Source: Streptomyces sp. NRRL S-37
Lineage (GTDB): Bacteria > Actinomycetota > Actinomycetes > Streptomycetales > Streptomycetaceae
Direction of reading: 5' to 3'
Assembly (NCBI RefSeq): GCF_000721605.1
Contig: NZ_JOIZ01000006.1
Coordinates: 408,542-472,541, forward strand
Length of the DNA: 64,000 nucleotides
Shown: positions 24,517-32,628 of the stretch, piece by piece
Layout of the letters: each line of letters starts with the position of its first letter
Position numbering within the stretch: the first letter of the stretch is position 1
Translations under genes and position numbers: made by a program
The notes under the pieces: model-generated
What the model was told of the DNA's origin: nothing
Database searches by the model: none
Seen by the model: the letters and a program-made list of their open reading frames with translations, nothing else

Positions 24517-25026
24517 GTGCCGAAGCCGCTCAGTCTCTCGTTCGATCCCATCGCCCGCGCCGACGAGCTCTGGAAGCAGCGCTGGGGAAACGTACCGTCG
24601 ATGGCCGCGATCACCTCGATCATGCGGGCGCAGCAGATCCTGCTGGCCGAGGTGGACGCGGTCGTCAAACCGTACGGGCTCACGTTCGCGCGGTACGAGG
24701 CGCTGGTGCTGCTGACCTTCTCCAAGTCCGGTGAGCTGCCGATGTCCAAGATCGGCGAGCGGCTCATGGTGCACCCCACGTCGGTGACGAACACCGTGGA
24801 CCGCCTGGTGCGCTCGGGCCTGGTCGCCAAGCGCCCCAACCCCAACGACGGCCGCGGCACCCTCGCGACCATCACCGACAAGGGCCGCGAGGTGGTCGAG
24901 TCCGCCACCCGCGACCTGATGGCCATGGACTTCGGTCTGAGCGCCTATGACGCCGAGGAATGCGGCGAACTCTTCGCGATGCTCCGGCCGCTGCGGGTGG
25001 CGGCGGGGGACTTCACGGAGGACTGA
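24517..25026 (+). CDS. MarR-family transcriptional regulator
   Basis: A 169-residue MarR protein: KPYGLTFARYEALVLLTFSKSGELPMSKIGERLMVHPTSVTNTVDRLVRSGLVAKRPNPNDGRGTLATITDKGREVVE gives the winged helix, the HPTSVTNTVDRL recognition helix and the DGRG wing. A GTG start at 24517 with little leader suggests a leaderless mRNA. It precedes a DUF3817 gene and icmA; I cannot say whether it controls them. A distant paralogue of AbsC in this same window. Confidence 0.88.
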   Translation: MPKPLSLSFDPIARADELWKQRWGNVPSMAAITSIMRAQQILLAEVDAVVKPYGLTFARYEALVLLTFSKSGELPMSKIGERLMVHPTSVTNTVDRLVRSGLVAKRPNPNDGRGTLATITDKGREVVESATRDLMAMDFGLSAYDAEECGELFAMLRPLRVAAGDFTED

Positions 25027-25069
25027 CCCGGGACAAGATCTCCCGGAACGGGCCGTTACGCTCGTGTCC

Positions 25070-25402
25070 ATGAAGAAGAGCGTGCTGACCCGCTACCGGA
25101 TCATGGCCTACGTCACCGGTGTCCTCCTCGTCGCGCTGACCCTCGGCATGATCGGCAAGTACGTGCTCGACATGGGTGGCGCGGCCGACTTCACGCAGGT
25201 GGTCAGCATCGCCCACGGATGGCTGTACGTCGTCTACCTGATCTTCGCCTTCGACCTCGGCTCCAAGGCGAAGTGGCCGGTCAAGAAGCAGCTCTGGGTG
25301 CTGCTCGCCGGGACCGTCCCCACCGCCGCGTTCTTCGTGGAGCGCAGGATCAGCCGCGAGCTGGAGGGCAAGATCGCGGACGAGGCTCCCGCAGTCGCGT
25401 AA
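25070..25402 (+). CDS. DUF3817 membrane protein (second copy)
   Basis: A 110-residue membrane protein with the same plan as 23028-23372: TM1 VTGVLLVALTLGMIGKYVL, TM2 SIAHGWLYVVYLIFAFDLG, TM3 LWVLLAGTVPTAAFFVERRI. The HGWLYVVYL and GTVPTAAFFVER motifs are the DUF3817 signature. ATG 25070 is chosen; a GTG two codons earlier is possible. Function unknown. Confidence 0.87.
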   Translation: MKKSVLTRYRIMAYVTGVLLVALTLGMIGKYVLDMGGAADFTQVVSIAHGWLYVVYLIFAFDLGSKAKWPVKKQLWVLLAGTVPTAAFFVERRISRELEGKIADEAPAVA

Positions 25403-25451
25403 CGCGTCTCACCGCCGTACGGAGCAGCGTGCGGCGGTCTGCCATCGACAT

Positions 25452-25471
25452 TTACTTGGACGTCCTAGTAA
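25452..25471. promoter_or_regulatory. 20-bp near-perfect palindrome upstream of icmA
   Basis: TTACTTGGACGTCCTAGTAA matches its own complement at 9 of 10 positions per arm and ends 10 bases before the icmA start codon. Form and place suggest a TetR-type repressor operator responding to an acyl-CoA; the regulator is not identified in this window. Confidence 0.6.
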
Positions 25472-25481
25472 ATTCGAGGGT

Positions 25482-27182
25482 ATGGACGCTGACGCCATCG
25501 AGGAGGGCCGCCGACGCTGGCAGGCCCGGTACGACGCCGCTCGCAAGCGCGACGCGGATTTCACCACGCTCTCCGGCGATTCCGTGGAGCCGGTGTACGG
25601 GCCCCGGACCGGGGACACCTATGAGGGGTTCGAGCGGATCGGCTGGCCGGGGGAGTACCCCTTCACCCGCGGGCTGTATCCGACCGGCTACCGGGGGCGG
25701 ACGTGGACCATCCGGCAGTTCGCCGGGTTCGGGAACGCGGAGCAGACCAACGAGCGCTACAAGATGATCCTCGGCAACGGCGGGGGCGGCCTCTCCGTCG
25801 CCTTCGACATGCCGACGCTCATGGGCCGCGACTCCGACGACCCGCGCTCCCTGGGTGAGGTCGGCCACTGCGGGGTGGCGATCGACTCGGCCGCCGACAT
25901 GGAGGTCCTGTTCCGGGACATCCCGCTCGGGGACGTGACGACCTCCATGACGATCAGCGGGCCCGCCGTGCCCGTCTTCTGCATGTACCTCGTCGCCGCC
26001 GAGCGCCAGGGCGTCGACCCCGCCGTGCTCAACGGCACGCTGCAGACGGACATCTTCAAGGAGTACATCGCGCAGAAGGAGTGGCTCTTCCAGCCCGAGC
26101 CCCATCTGCGCCTCATCGGCGACCTGATGGAGCACTGCGCCGCCGGCATCCCCGCCTACAAGCCGCTCTCCGTCTCCGGGTACCACATCCGCGAGGCCGG
26201 GGCGACGGCCGCGCAGGAGCTGGCGTACACGCTCGCGGACGGCTTCGGGTACGTGGAACTGGGACTCAGCCGCGGACTGGACGTGGACGTGTTCGCGCCC
26301 GGCCTCTCCTTCTTCTTCGACGCGCACGTCGACTTCTTCGAGGAGATCGCCAAGTTCCGCGCGGCCCGGCGCATCTGGGCGCGTTGGATGCGGGACGTCT
26401 ACGGCGCCAAGAGCGACAAGGCGCAGTGGCTGCGCTTCCACACCCAGACCGCCGGTGTCTCGCTGACCGCGCAGCAGCCGTACAACAACGTCGTACGGAC
26501 CGCCGTGGAGGCACTGGCCGCCGTGCTCGGCGGGACCAACTCCCTCCACACCAACGCCCTCGACGAGACCCTCGCGCTGCCCAGCGAGCAGGCCGCCGAG
26601 ATCGCCCTGCGCACCCAGCAGGTCCTGATGGAGGAGACCGGCGTCGGCAACGTCGCCGACCCGCTGGGCGGTTCCTGGTACGTCGAGCAGCTCACCGACC
26701 GCATCGAGGCGGACGCCGAGAAGATCTTCGAGCAGATCAAGGAGCGGGGCCTGCGCGCCCACCCGGACGGCAGGCACCCGATCGGGCCGATCACCTCCGG
26801 CATCCTGCGCGGCATCGAGGACGGCTGGTTCACCGGCGAGATCGCCGAGTCGGCGTTCCGCTACCAGCAGGCGCTGGAGAAGGGCGACAAGCGGGTCGTC
26901 GGCGTCAACGTCCACACCGGGTCCGTCACCGGCGACCTGGAGATCCTGCGCGTCAGCCACGAGGTGGAGCGCGAGCAGGTGCGTCTCCTCGGCGAGCGCA
27001 AGGCCGCCCGCGACGACGCCCGGGTGCGCGGCGCGCTCGACGCCATGATCGCGGCCGCGCGCTCCGGCGCCAACATGATCGAGCCGATGCTGGACGCCGT
27101 ACGCGCGGAGGCGACGCTCGGCGAGATCTGCGGTGTCCTGCGCGACGAGTGGGGCGTCTACACGGAGCCCGCCGGCTTCTAG
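25482..27182 (+). CDS. icmA: Isobutyryl-CoA mutase large subunit IcmA
   Basis: Interconverts isobutyryl-CoA and n-butyryl-CoA with adenosylcobalamin, linking valine breakdown to butyrate-derived polyketide units. The 566-residue chain equals known IcmA length. The substrate-specificity residues identify it: Phe80 in WTIRQFAGF and Gln198 in YIAQKE, where methylmalonyl-CoA mutases have Tyr and Arg. No B12-binding domain is present, so it needs the small subunit IcmB from elsewhere and a MeaB-type chaperone. Ribosome site GAGGG before ATG 25482, directly after a palindromic operator. Confidence 0.94.
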   Translation: MDADAIEEGRRRWQARYDAARKRDADFTTLSGDSVEPVYGPRTGDTYEGFERIGWPGEYPFTRGLYPTGYRGRTWTIRQFAGFGNAEQTNERYKMILGNGGGGLSVAFDMPTLMGRDSDDPRSLGEVGHCGVAIDSAADMEVLFRDIPLGDVTTSMTISGPAVPVFCMYLVAAERQGVDPAVLNGTLQTDIFKEYIAQKEWLFQPEPHLRLIGDLMEHCAAGIPAYKPLSVSGYHIREAGATAAQELAYTLADGFGYVELGLSRGLDVDVFAPGLSFFFDAHVDFFEEIAKFRAARRIWARWMRDVYGAKSDKAQWLRFHTQTAGVSLTAQQPYNNVVRTAVEALAAVLGGTNSLHTNALDETLALPSEQAAEIALRTQQVLMEETGVGNVADPLGGSWYVEQLTDRIEADAEKIFEQIKERGLRAHPDGRHPIGPITSGILRGIEDGWFTGEIAESAFRYQQALEKGDKRVVGVNVHTGSVTGDLEILRVSHEVEREQVRLLGERKAARDDARVRGALDAMIAAARSGANMIEPMLDAVRAEATLGEICGVLRDEWGVYTEPAGF

Positions 27183-27201
27183 ACCCGACGCCGCTCGGTC
27201 A

Positions 27202-27241
27202 GGCCGGCGGGCTCTGCCCTGCCGGGCACAGCCCGCCGGCC
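27202..27241. terminator. Terminator hairpin after icmA
   Basis: A perfect 12-bp stem, GGCCGGCGGGCT with AGCCCGCCGGCC, around a 16-base loop, 20 bases after the icmA stop and before the convergent VOC gene. Confidence 0.75.
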
Positions 27242-27290
27242 TGGGCACCGCGGCAGGGGAGAGGGATCCCCACCCCGCCCCGGGAGACGC

Positions 27291-27719
27291 TCAGTCGAGA
27301 CAGAACTCGTTGCCCTCGATGTCCAGCATCGGGATGCACGCATCGTTGCCGTCGTACAGCGTTTGCACGTGTACCGCGCCGAGCGGGACCAGCCGTGCGC
27401 ATTCGGCCTCGAGTGCGGCGAGGCGCTCCTCACCCACGAGACCGGTGGCAACCCGCACGTCGAGATGCACCCGGTTCTTGACGACCTTGCCCTCGGGTAC
27501 GCGCTGGAAGTACAGGCGCGGGCCCACCCCTGTGGGGTCGACGCAGGCGAACCATGAATCCCGCTGCTCGGGGGGCCGGGACCGCTGGTAGTCGTCCCAC
27601 GTGGCGAACCCCTCCGGCGGAGGCGGTACGACGTACCCCAGCACCTCGCACCAGAAACGGGCGAGGCGCTCGGGCTCCGCGCAGTCGAAGGTGACTTGGA
27701 ACTTCCTGACCGATGTCAT
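27291..27719 (-). CDS. VOC-family (glyoxalase-like) protein
   Basis: A 142-residue vicinal-oxygen-chelate fold protein: VRKFQVTFDCAEPERLARFWCEVLGYVV opens the first beta-alpha-beta module, NRVHLDVRV the second, and MLDIEGNEFCLD closes it. Members act as dioxygenases, glyoxalases or antibiotic-binding proteins; the subgroup is not determinable here. ATG 27719 is used because the conserved fold begins right after it. Confidence 0.82.
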   Translation of the reverse strand: MTSVRKFQVTFDCAEPERLARFWCEVLGYVVPPPPEGFATWDDYQRSRPPEQRDSWFACVDPTGVGPRLYFQRVPEGKVVKNRVHLDVRVATGLVGEERLAALEAECARLVPLGAVHVQTLYDGNDACIPMLDIEGNEFCLD

Positions 27720-27800
27720 CGGGGCACCGTAACAAGGGTTTTCGTTGCTCGTCTCCCGCTGGGCCCGCTTGCCAGGAGGGGGCATCTCCGCGCGGTCGCG

Positions 27801-28619
27801 TCACGGCTTGCGGGCCACCGCCCCGTACAGCGAGATCACCGCGTGCTCGTCGGTGGTCTCGCCGACCGCGAGTTCGGGATGCCAGTCGGTCAGCTGGACC
27901 AGGCCCGGCTCCACCGGCTCCAGACCCTCGAAGAAGCGGGCGATCTCCGCACGGCCGCGCGGCGCGAGCGTGACGCCGCCCGCCCTGTACATCTCGACCC
28001 CGCGGCCGACCGCCTCGGGATCGAAGTCCGCGGTGAGCTGCGACAGCACCAGGTAACTGCCGGAGGGCAGCGCCCCGACGAGCCGCGCCACCAGCCCGTA
28101 CGGGTCGTCCTCGTCGCCGAGGAAGTGCGTCAGCGCGACGAGGGACAGCGCCACCGGACGGTCGAAGTCCAGCTTCTCGCAGGCCTGTTCCAGGATGCGG
28201 CCGGGCTCGCGCACATCGGCCTGGACGTAGTCGGTGACGCCCTCGGGGGTGCTGCGCAGCAGCGCCTCGGCGTGCTTCAGCACGATCGGGTCGTTGTCCG
28301 TGTAGACGACGCGGGATTCGGGCGCGATGCCCTGGGCCACCTGGTGCAGATTGGGCTCGGTGGGGATGCCGGTGCCGATGTCCAGGTACTGGCGGATTCC
28401 CGCCTCACCGGCCAGCCACCGGGTGACCCGTTGCATGAACCAGCGGTTGGTGCGGGCGATGTGCCGGGCCGTGCCGTCGACGCCCATGATCCGCCGGCCC
28501 AGTTCCTCGTCGACCGGGTAGTTGTCCTTGCCGCCGAGGAACCAGTCGTAGACCCGGGCCGGGTGCGGCCTGGAGGTGTCGATCCGTACGGCGGCGGATT
28601 CGGTCCCTGTCCCGGTCAT
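27801..28619 (-). CDS. SAM-dependent methyltransferase, DUF574/Methyltransf_19 family
   Basis: A 272-residue protein of a family expanded in streptomycetes: RPHPARVYDWFLGGKDNYPVDEELG signature at the start, IRQYLDIGTGIPTEPNLHQVAQ as the SAM-binding motif I, and YTDNDPIVLKHAEALL. The substrate is unknown for nearly all members. Stands alone between a VOC gene and a TetR gene. Confidence 0.88.
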   Translation of the reverse strand: MTGTGTESAAVRIDTSRPHPARVYDWFLGGKDNYPVDEELGRRIMGVDGTARHIARTNRWFMQRVTRWLAGEAGIRQYLDIGTGIPTEPNLHQVAQGIAPESRVVYTDNDPIVLKHAEALLRSTPEGVTDYVQADVREPGRILEQACEKLDFDRPVALSLVALTHFLGDEDDPYGLVARLVGALPSGSYLVLSQLTADFDPEAVGRGVEMYRAGGVTLAPRGRAEIARFFEGLEPVEPGLVQLTDWHPELAVGETTDEHAVISLYGAVARKP

Positions 28620-28730
28620 GTGCGCCTCCCTGGCTGCTCGGCGTCCCGCACGTCCCGGTGCGGGGCGATCATCGATCCTCGCAGCGCGCCGGGGGCGGTG
28701 ACAGGCGACTACCGGCCGACCGTGGCCGGT

Positions 28731-29351
28731 TCAGGGCCCCGGTGCGGCGAGGCCCGACAGCAGGAGCCGGGTGAAGCCGTGCACCCATTCCTCGTCGGCC
28801 GGTTCCGCGCTCACCAAGGTGCGGTGCACCACCGCGCCGGCCACCATGTCGAAGATCAGGTCGACCGTGCGGGCCGCCTCCCGCGCGTCGGGCTCGGGCG
28901 GCAGCTCGCCCCGCGCCTGTGCCCGCGCCCGGCCGGCGAGGACGAGACGCTTCTGCCGGTCCACGATCGAGGCGCGGATGCGTTCGCGCAGGGCGTCGTC
29001 CCTCGTCGACTCCGCGACCACCGCCATCAGGCCGTTCCGGGCCTCCGGGCGGGCCAGGATCGCGGCGAACTGGAGCACCACGCCCTCGATGTCGGCGGCG
29101 AGCGAGCCGCGGTCGGGCAGGGTCAGCTCGTCGAAGAGCTCTGCGACGGCGTCCACGACCAGTTCGTTCTTGCCCGCCCAGCGCCGGTAGAGGGTCGTCT
29201 TGGCGACCCCGGCGCGGACCGCCACGTCCCCCAAGGTGAGCTTGGACCAGCCCAGTTCGACCAGAGCCGCACGGGTCGCGGCCAGGATCGCGGCGTCCGC
29301 GGCGGCACTGCGCGGGCGCCCGGTGCGACTGGCTGGAGTGCGGCTCTGCAT
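28731..29351 (-). CDS. TetR-family regulator
   Basis: A 206-residue TetR protein; the N-terminal HTH reads AAILAATRAALVELGWSKLTLGDVAVRAGVAKTTLYRRWAGKNELVVDAV, with the C-terminal domain typical of the TetR_C_16/33-like class. Divergent from the thioredoxin-like gene across a 235-base gap that should hold both promoters; its target is unknown. Confidence 0.88.
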   Translation of the reverse strand: MQSRTPASRTGRPRSAAADAAILAATRAALVELGWSKLTLGDVAVRAGVAKTTLYRRWAGKNELVVDAVAELFDELTLPDRGSLAADIEGVVLQFAAILARPEARNGLMAVVAESTRDDALRERIRASIVDRQKRLVLAGRARAQARGELPPEPDAREAARTVDLIFDMVAGAVVHRTLVSAEPADEEWVHGFTRLLLSGLAAPGP

Positions 29352-29586
29352 GGCACGACCATAACGGCGGATTCCGTGCGTCCGTGCGTGAGGGAGATCA
29401 CCGGGGCGCCCTGTTCAGCGAGCCCCGGACGGTATTACGCTACGACCCGTAGCGAAAGCACGCGCGACCGGCGTGCCCGAGCGACGACCACCGGCGTGGG
29501 GTGGGGACCCGGCGCCAACAGCACACGTACGCCTGGCTTTCCCGGGCGTTTTCACACACACGCGGAGTACGGGGGAGGATAGACGC

Positions 29587-30564
29587 ATGCAGCCACGGAA
29601 CATGTCCATGAGCGGAGTCGTCGACCTCGCCGCGGTGAAGGCGGCCCAAGAGGCCAAGGCGAAGGCGGAGCAAGCGCGCGCGGAAGCGGCCCGGCAGGGC
29701 GGCGGGGGCGCGATCTCCCCGGCCGATCTCGTCATCGACGTCGACGAGGCAGGCTTCGAGCGCGACGTCCTGCAGCGGTCCACCGAGGTCCCGGTCGTCA
29801 TCGACTTCTGGGCCGAGTGGTGCGAGCCCTGCAAGCAGCTGAGCCCGCTGCTGGAGCGGCTCACCGTCGAGTACAACGGGCGCATCCTCCTCGCCAAGAT
29901 CGACGTCGACGCCAACCAGATGCTGATGCAGCAGTTCGGGATCCAGGGGATCCCGGCGGTCTTCGCGGTGGTGGCCGGACAGGCGCTGCCGCTCTTCCAG
30001 GGGGCCGCGGGCGAGGCGCAGATCCGCCAGACCCTGGACCAGCTGGTGCAGGTCGGCGAGCAGCGCTTCGGCCTGACCGGCCTCGACGTCGACCCCGACG
30101 CCGAGCCGGGCGGCGGCGCGCAGGCGGCCCCGGCCGAGGCCGTCGGTCCGTACGACGCCCTGCTGGAGGCCGCCGTTCAGGCTCTGGACAGCGGTGACCT
30201 CGCCGGTGCCGTCCAGGCGTACAAGAACGTGCTCGCCGACGACCCGACCAACCCCGAGGCCACCCTGGGGCTCGCCCAGGCCGAACTGCTCCAGCGGGTG
30301 CGGGGCCTGGACCCGCAGCAGGTGCGCAAGGACGCCGCCGAGAAGCCGGGGGACGCCGGGGCGCAGATCGCCGCCGCCGACCTGGACCTGGTGGGCGGTC
30401 ATGTCGAGGACGCCTTCGGCCGGCTCATCGACACCGTGGCGCGCACCGCGGGCGACGACCGCAACGCCGTACGGGTGCGGCTGCTGGAGCTGTTCGAGGT
30501 GGTCGGTGCCGACGACCCGCGCGTGGTCGCCGCGCGCCGGGCGCTGGCGCGGGCCCTGTTCTGA
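29587..30564 (+). CDS. Thioredoxin-domain co-chaperone with TPR-like C-terminus (CnoX/YbbN type)
   Basis: A 325-residue protein: charged coiled N-terminus, a thioredoxin domain at about 45-160 with active site WCEPC (residues 78-82), and a C-terminal helical TPR-like region (ALLEAAVQALDSGDLAGAVQAYKNVLADDPTNPEATLGLAQAEL). This matches the YbbN/CnoX chaperedoxins, which hold unfolded clients and protect them from oxidation, and the tetratricopeptide proteins of Actinobacteria. GGAGGA lies 8 bases before ATG 29587. Followed by a 656-base noncoding stretch. Confidence 0.9.
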   Translation: MQPRNMSMSGVVDLAAVKAAQEAKAKAEQARAEAARQGGGGAISPADLVIDVDEAGFERDVLQRSTEVPVVIDFWAEWCEPCKQLSPLLERLTVEYNGRILLAKIDVDANQMLMQQFGIQGIPAVFAVVAGQALPLFQGAAGEAQIRQTLDQLVQVGEQRFGLTGLDVDPDAEPGGGAQAAPAEAVGPYDALLEAAVQALDSGDLAGAVQAYKNVLADDPTNPEATLGLAQAELLQRVRGLDPQQVRKDAAEKPGDAGAQIAAADLDLVGGHVEDAFGRLIDTVARTAGDDRNAVRVRLLELFEVVGADDPRVVAARRALARALF

Positions 30565-30655
30565 GTCACCCGGGCGCCATTGCCCGATTCCGTCCGGTTT
30601 GCCGGGGGTTCGGGTGTGTGGGGTTCGAGTTGCCGAACGGATCACGGATGCCGGT

Positions 30656-30693
30656 GCGGCCGCGCTTTACCAAAACTTGGTAATCGCGGCCGC
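30656..30693. repeat. 38-bp palindrome with TTTACCAA/TTGGTAA core
   Basis: GCGGCCGCG, TTTACCAA, a short AAC centre, TTGGTAA and CGCGGCCGC pair almost perfectly across 38 bases. Lies 92 bases after the thioredoxin-like gene. It may terminate that gene or bind a protein; the AT-rich core favours an operator. Confidence 0.6.
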
Positions 30694-30695
30694 TG

Positions 30696-30839
30696 TTACT
30701 GCGAGTAAGTCACTGGCGTGAATCTGTCGGAGTCTGTCCATCAATCAACGGTTTTGTACGGCACGTGCGGTGAACCCAGCGTCGCCGCGCGGCGCCGTCG
30801 GGTCGTGGCGGGGTTACCCGGCCGTTACCAGTGAGTAAC
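30696..30839. promoter_or_regulatory. Two TTAC..GTAA dyads in the long leader
   Basis: TTACTGCGAGTAA (30696-30708) and GTTACCAGTGAGTAAC (30824-30839) are dyads of the type bound by TetR-family fatty-acid regulators; a further GTTAC at 30813 lies 11 bp before the second dyad. The DUF6230 operon begins downstream. Binding protein unknown. Confidence 0.4.
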
Positions 30840-30863
30840 GAAGCCCCTTGTGCCGACGGCGAG

Positions 30864-31102
30864 AATGGACCACGATCGGCGACGCTCGGTCCATTGCCCG
30901 TATCCCGACAGCCGGTCGGGCCGCGGGAGCTCCTGGGTCCCCACCGAGCAGAACCGGCGGCAGTGACGCCGGTTCTCGGACAGGGGGGTCTTCGCCCACC
31001 CGGCGAAGCCTGTCCAGCAGGGTTGTGCGTGATGCGTGTCAGGCGCGACCAGTGGTTGTCGCTCGGGGGTGATCGCCGGTGATCGGGCGCGTCGTACGCG
31101 CC
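30864..31102 (+). other. Structured leader region upstream of the DUF6230 operon
   Basis: Four hairpins in series: 30864-30895 (AATGGACC/GGTCCATT), 30951-30975 (GAACCGGCG/CGCCGGTTC, 7-base loop), 30978-31015 (outer GGACAGG/CCTGTCC, inner CTTCGCC/GGCGAAG) and 31086-31102 (GGCGCGT/ACGCGCC). No protein gene is apparent in 30565-31220. It could be a cis-acting RNA or a small RNA; I do not recognise a known riboswitch class. Confidence 0.4.
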
Positions 31103-31220
31103 GCCGAGCTCGGGCGCTCTCCTTCCCGAGGACGTAGCACTTCTCCCATCCCTGCCCGGCCGGGCCGCCGTTCACGGCGACGGGCCGGAGCAGGAGATGT
31201 ACGTCCGAGAAGGAGGAAAT

Positions 31221-31865
31221 ATGGAGTCCCAAGTGCGTGGCGGGACCAGATGGAAGCGGTTCGCTGTGGTCATGGTGCCCAGCGTGCTCGCGACGGCGGC
31301 GGTGGGTGTCGGCCTGGCGCAGGGCGCGCTCGCGGCGTCGTTCAGCGTGTCCGGCCAGCAGTTCAAGGTGACGGCCGGTCACCTGCACGGTGAGGGTTTC
31401 GCCCAGTACGGCGGTATCGACACCGTCTACACGTCGACCGATGGTGAAAAGCAGACGCAGGTTCCGGTCGCCATCTCGTCGTTCACCGACGCGACGATCA
31501 CCAAGATGTGCCAGTCGGTGGCGACGAAGATCCCGGTCATCAACAAGACGATCTACCTTCGTCTTGACGCGGGCAGGGACAAGGACAAGCCGGTCACGGC
31601 CAAGAACCTCTACATCGACGTCGCCCAGCTCGACGCCGATGCGACGTTCAACAACATCGACATCGGTGTTGCGGTCAAGAACAAGAGCCGCGGCCCTGCC
31701 GTCAAGGAGGGCGAGAGCGTGCTGCCGGGCGGCTTCGCCCAGCAGGCCGAGTCGGCCGACCTCTACGGCGTCGAGCAGACGGCGTGGGCGACCACAGCCG
31801 GCACGTTCACGCTGAACGGCCTGTCGATGCGTCTCGGCACGGACGCCAAGATGGAGTGCTACTAG
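31221..31865 (+). CDS. DUF6230 secreted protein
   Basis: A 214-residue exported protein: an N-terminal hydrophobic segment (FAVVMVPSVLATAAVGVGLAQGALAAS) and then a beta-rich body (FSVSGQQFKVTAGHLHGEGFAQYGG ... LYIDVAQLDADATFNNIDIGVAVKN ... FTLNGLSMRLG). Often called cholesterol esterase in older annotations without evidence; no catalytic triad is visible. An excellent AAGGAGG sits 7 bases before ATG 31221. First gene of a three-gene operon. Confidence 0.88.
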   Translation: MESQVRGGTRWKRFAVVMVPSVLATAAVGVGLAQGALAASFSVSGQQFKVTAGHLHGEGFAQYGGIDTVYTSTDGEKQTQVPVAISSFTDATITKMCQSVATKIPVINKTIYLRLDAGRDKDKPVTAKNLYIDVAQLDADATFNNIDIGVAVKNKSRGPAVKEGESVLPGGFAQQAESADLYGVEQTAWATTAGTFTLNGLSMRLGTDAKMECY

Positions 31866-32052
31866 ACGGCTTCCGTCACCGGGGTGTCCCGGGGCGGCTG
31901 AGCTGCCCCGAGGGGCGGAGAGGCCATTGCTTCTCCGCCCCGCCGCCCGGCCGGTCCGCGTGCCGGACCACCCCACAGACCCACACTTCCGGCTTCTCCA
32001 CGCCTACGGCCGAGCCGGTACGTACTTCCACCGGACCCAGGGAGCTTTTTCC

Positions 32053-32628
32053 ATGAGTGCCGAGACTCCGGTCCAGAGCGCCGGTACCTTCACCCGGCTG
32101 CGACTGCGGTTCCGCGACTGGCGAGGCACCCGGCCGTTCTGGGCCGGCCTGTTCACGCTGCTGGGCGGCATCCCCATCGCGTACTTCCCCTACGCCACGC
32201 TCAAGCTGGGCCACATGTCGCTCGCCATGGCGACGACGGCCGGCGCCGGGTCGCTGATCATCGGCGTGCTGCTGTTCACGCTGGGCCTGACCATGTGGTT
32301 CCAGTCGGCCACCCGGGTCTTCGCCGGTGTCGCCGCGATCCTGCTGGCCCTGGTGTCCCTGGTGGTCTCCAACATAGGCGGCTTCCTGATCGGCTTCCTG
32401 CTCGCGCTGATCGGCGGGGCGCTCGCCCTCTCCTGGGCGCCGGGCGAGCCGCCGGTCGAGGCGGCGGGGGAGCACGACGGCGCCGACGCGCCCACGGGTG
32501 AGGCGGCACCGGACGCCACGCCCCAGGACCCCGCCGCAGCACCGCAGTTCCCGGCCGTCTCCTTCGAGAAGGGGGAAGACGGTGAGGCGGACGGCGTCCG
32601 GGCCGCAGGGGGGCACCGTGTCGGCTGA
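32053..32628 (+). CDS. DUF6114 integral membrane protein
   Basis: A 191-residue protein with four hydrophobic helices between residues ~30 and 135 (PFWAGLFTLLGGIPIAYFPYATLKLG, TTAGAGSLIIGVLLFTLGLTMWFQ, VFAGVAAILLALVSLVVS, GGFLIGFLLALIGGALALSW) and an acidic, Ala/Pro-rich tail. DUF6114 genes regularly follow DUF6230 genes, suggesting one membrane complex. The last codons overlap the start of the next gene. Confidence 0.88.
   Translation: MSAETPVQSAGTFTRLRLRFRDWRGTRPFWAGLFTLLGGIPIAYFPYATLKLGHMSLAMATTAGAGSLIIGVLLFTLGLTMWFQSATRVFAGVAAILLALVSLVVSNIGGFLIGFLLALIGGALALSWAPGEPPVEAAGEHDGADAPTGEAAPDATPQDPAAAPQFPAVSFEKGEDGEADGVRAAGGHRVG

Noticed and set aside
25482..27182. Methylmalonyl-CoA mutase as the identity of this gene
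   Set aside because: Phe80 and Gln198 are the isobutyryl-CoA mutase residues, and the B12 domain is missing.
30610..30640. GGTTCGAGT resembling a tRNA T-loop
   Set aside because: No matching acceptor, anticodon or D arms nearby.
30864..31102. Structured leader considered as a ydaO/c-di-AMP riboswitch
   Set aside because: The conserved core sequences I remember are not recognisable; left as an unnamed structured region.
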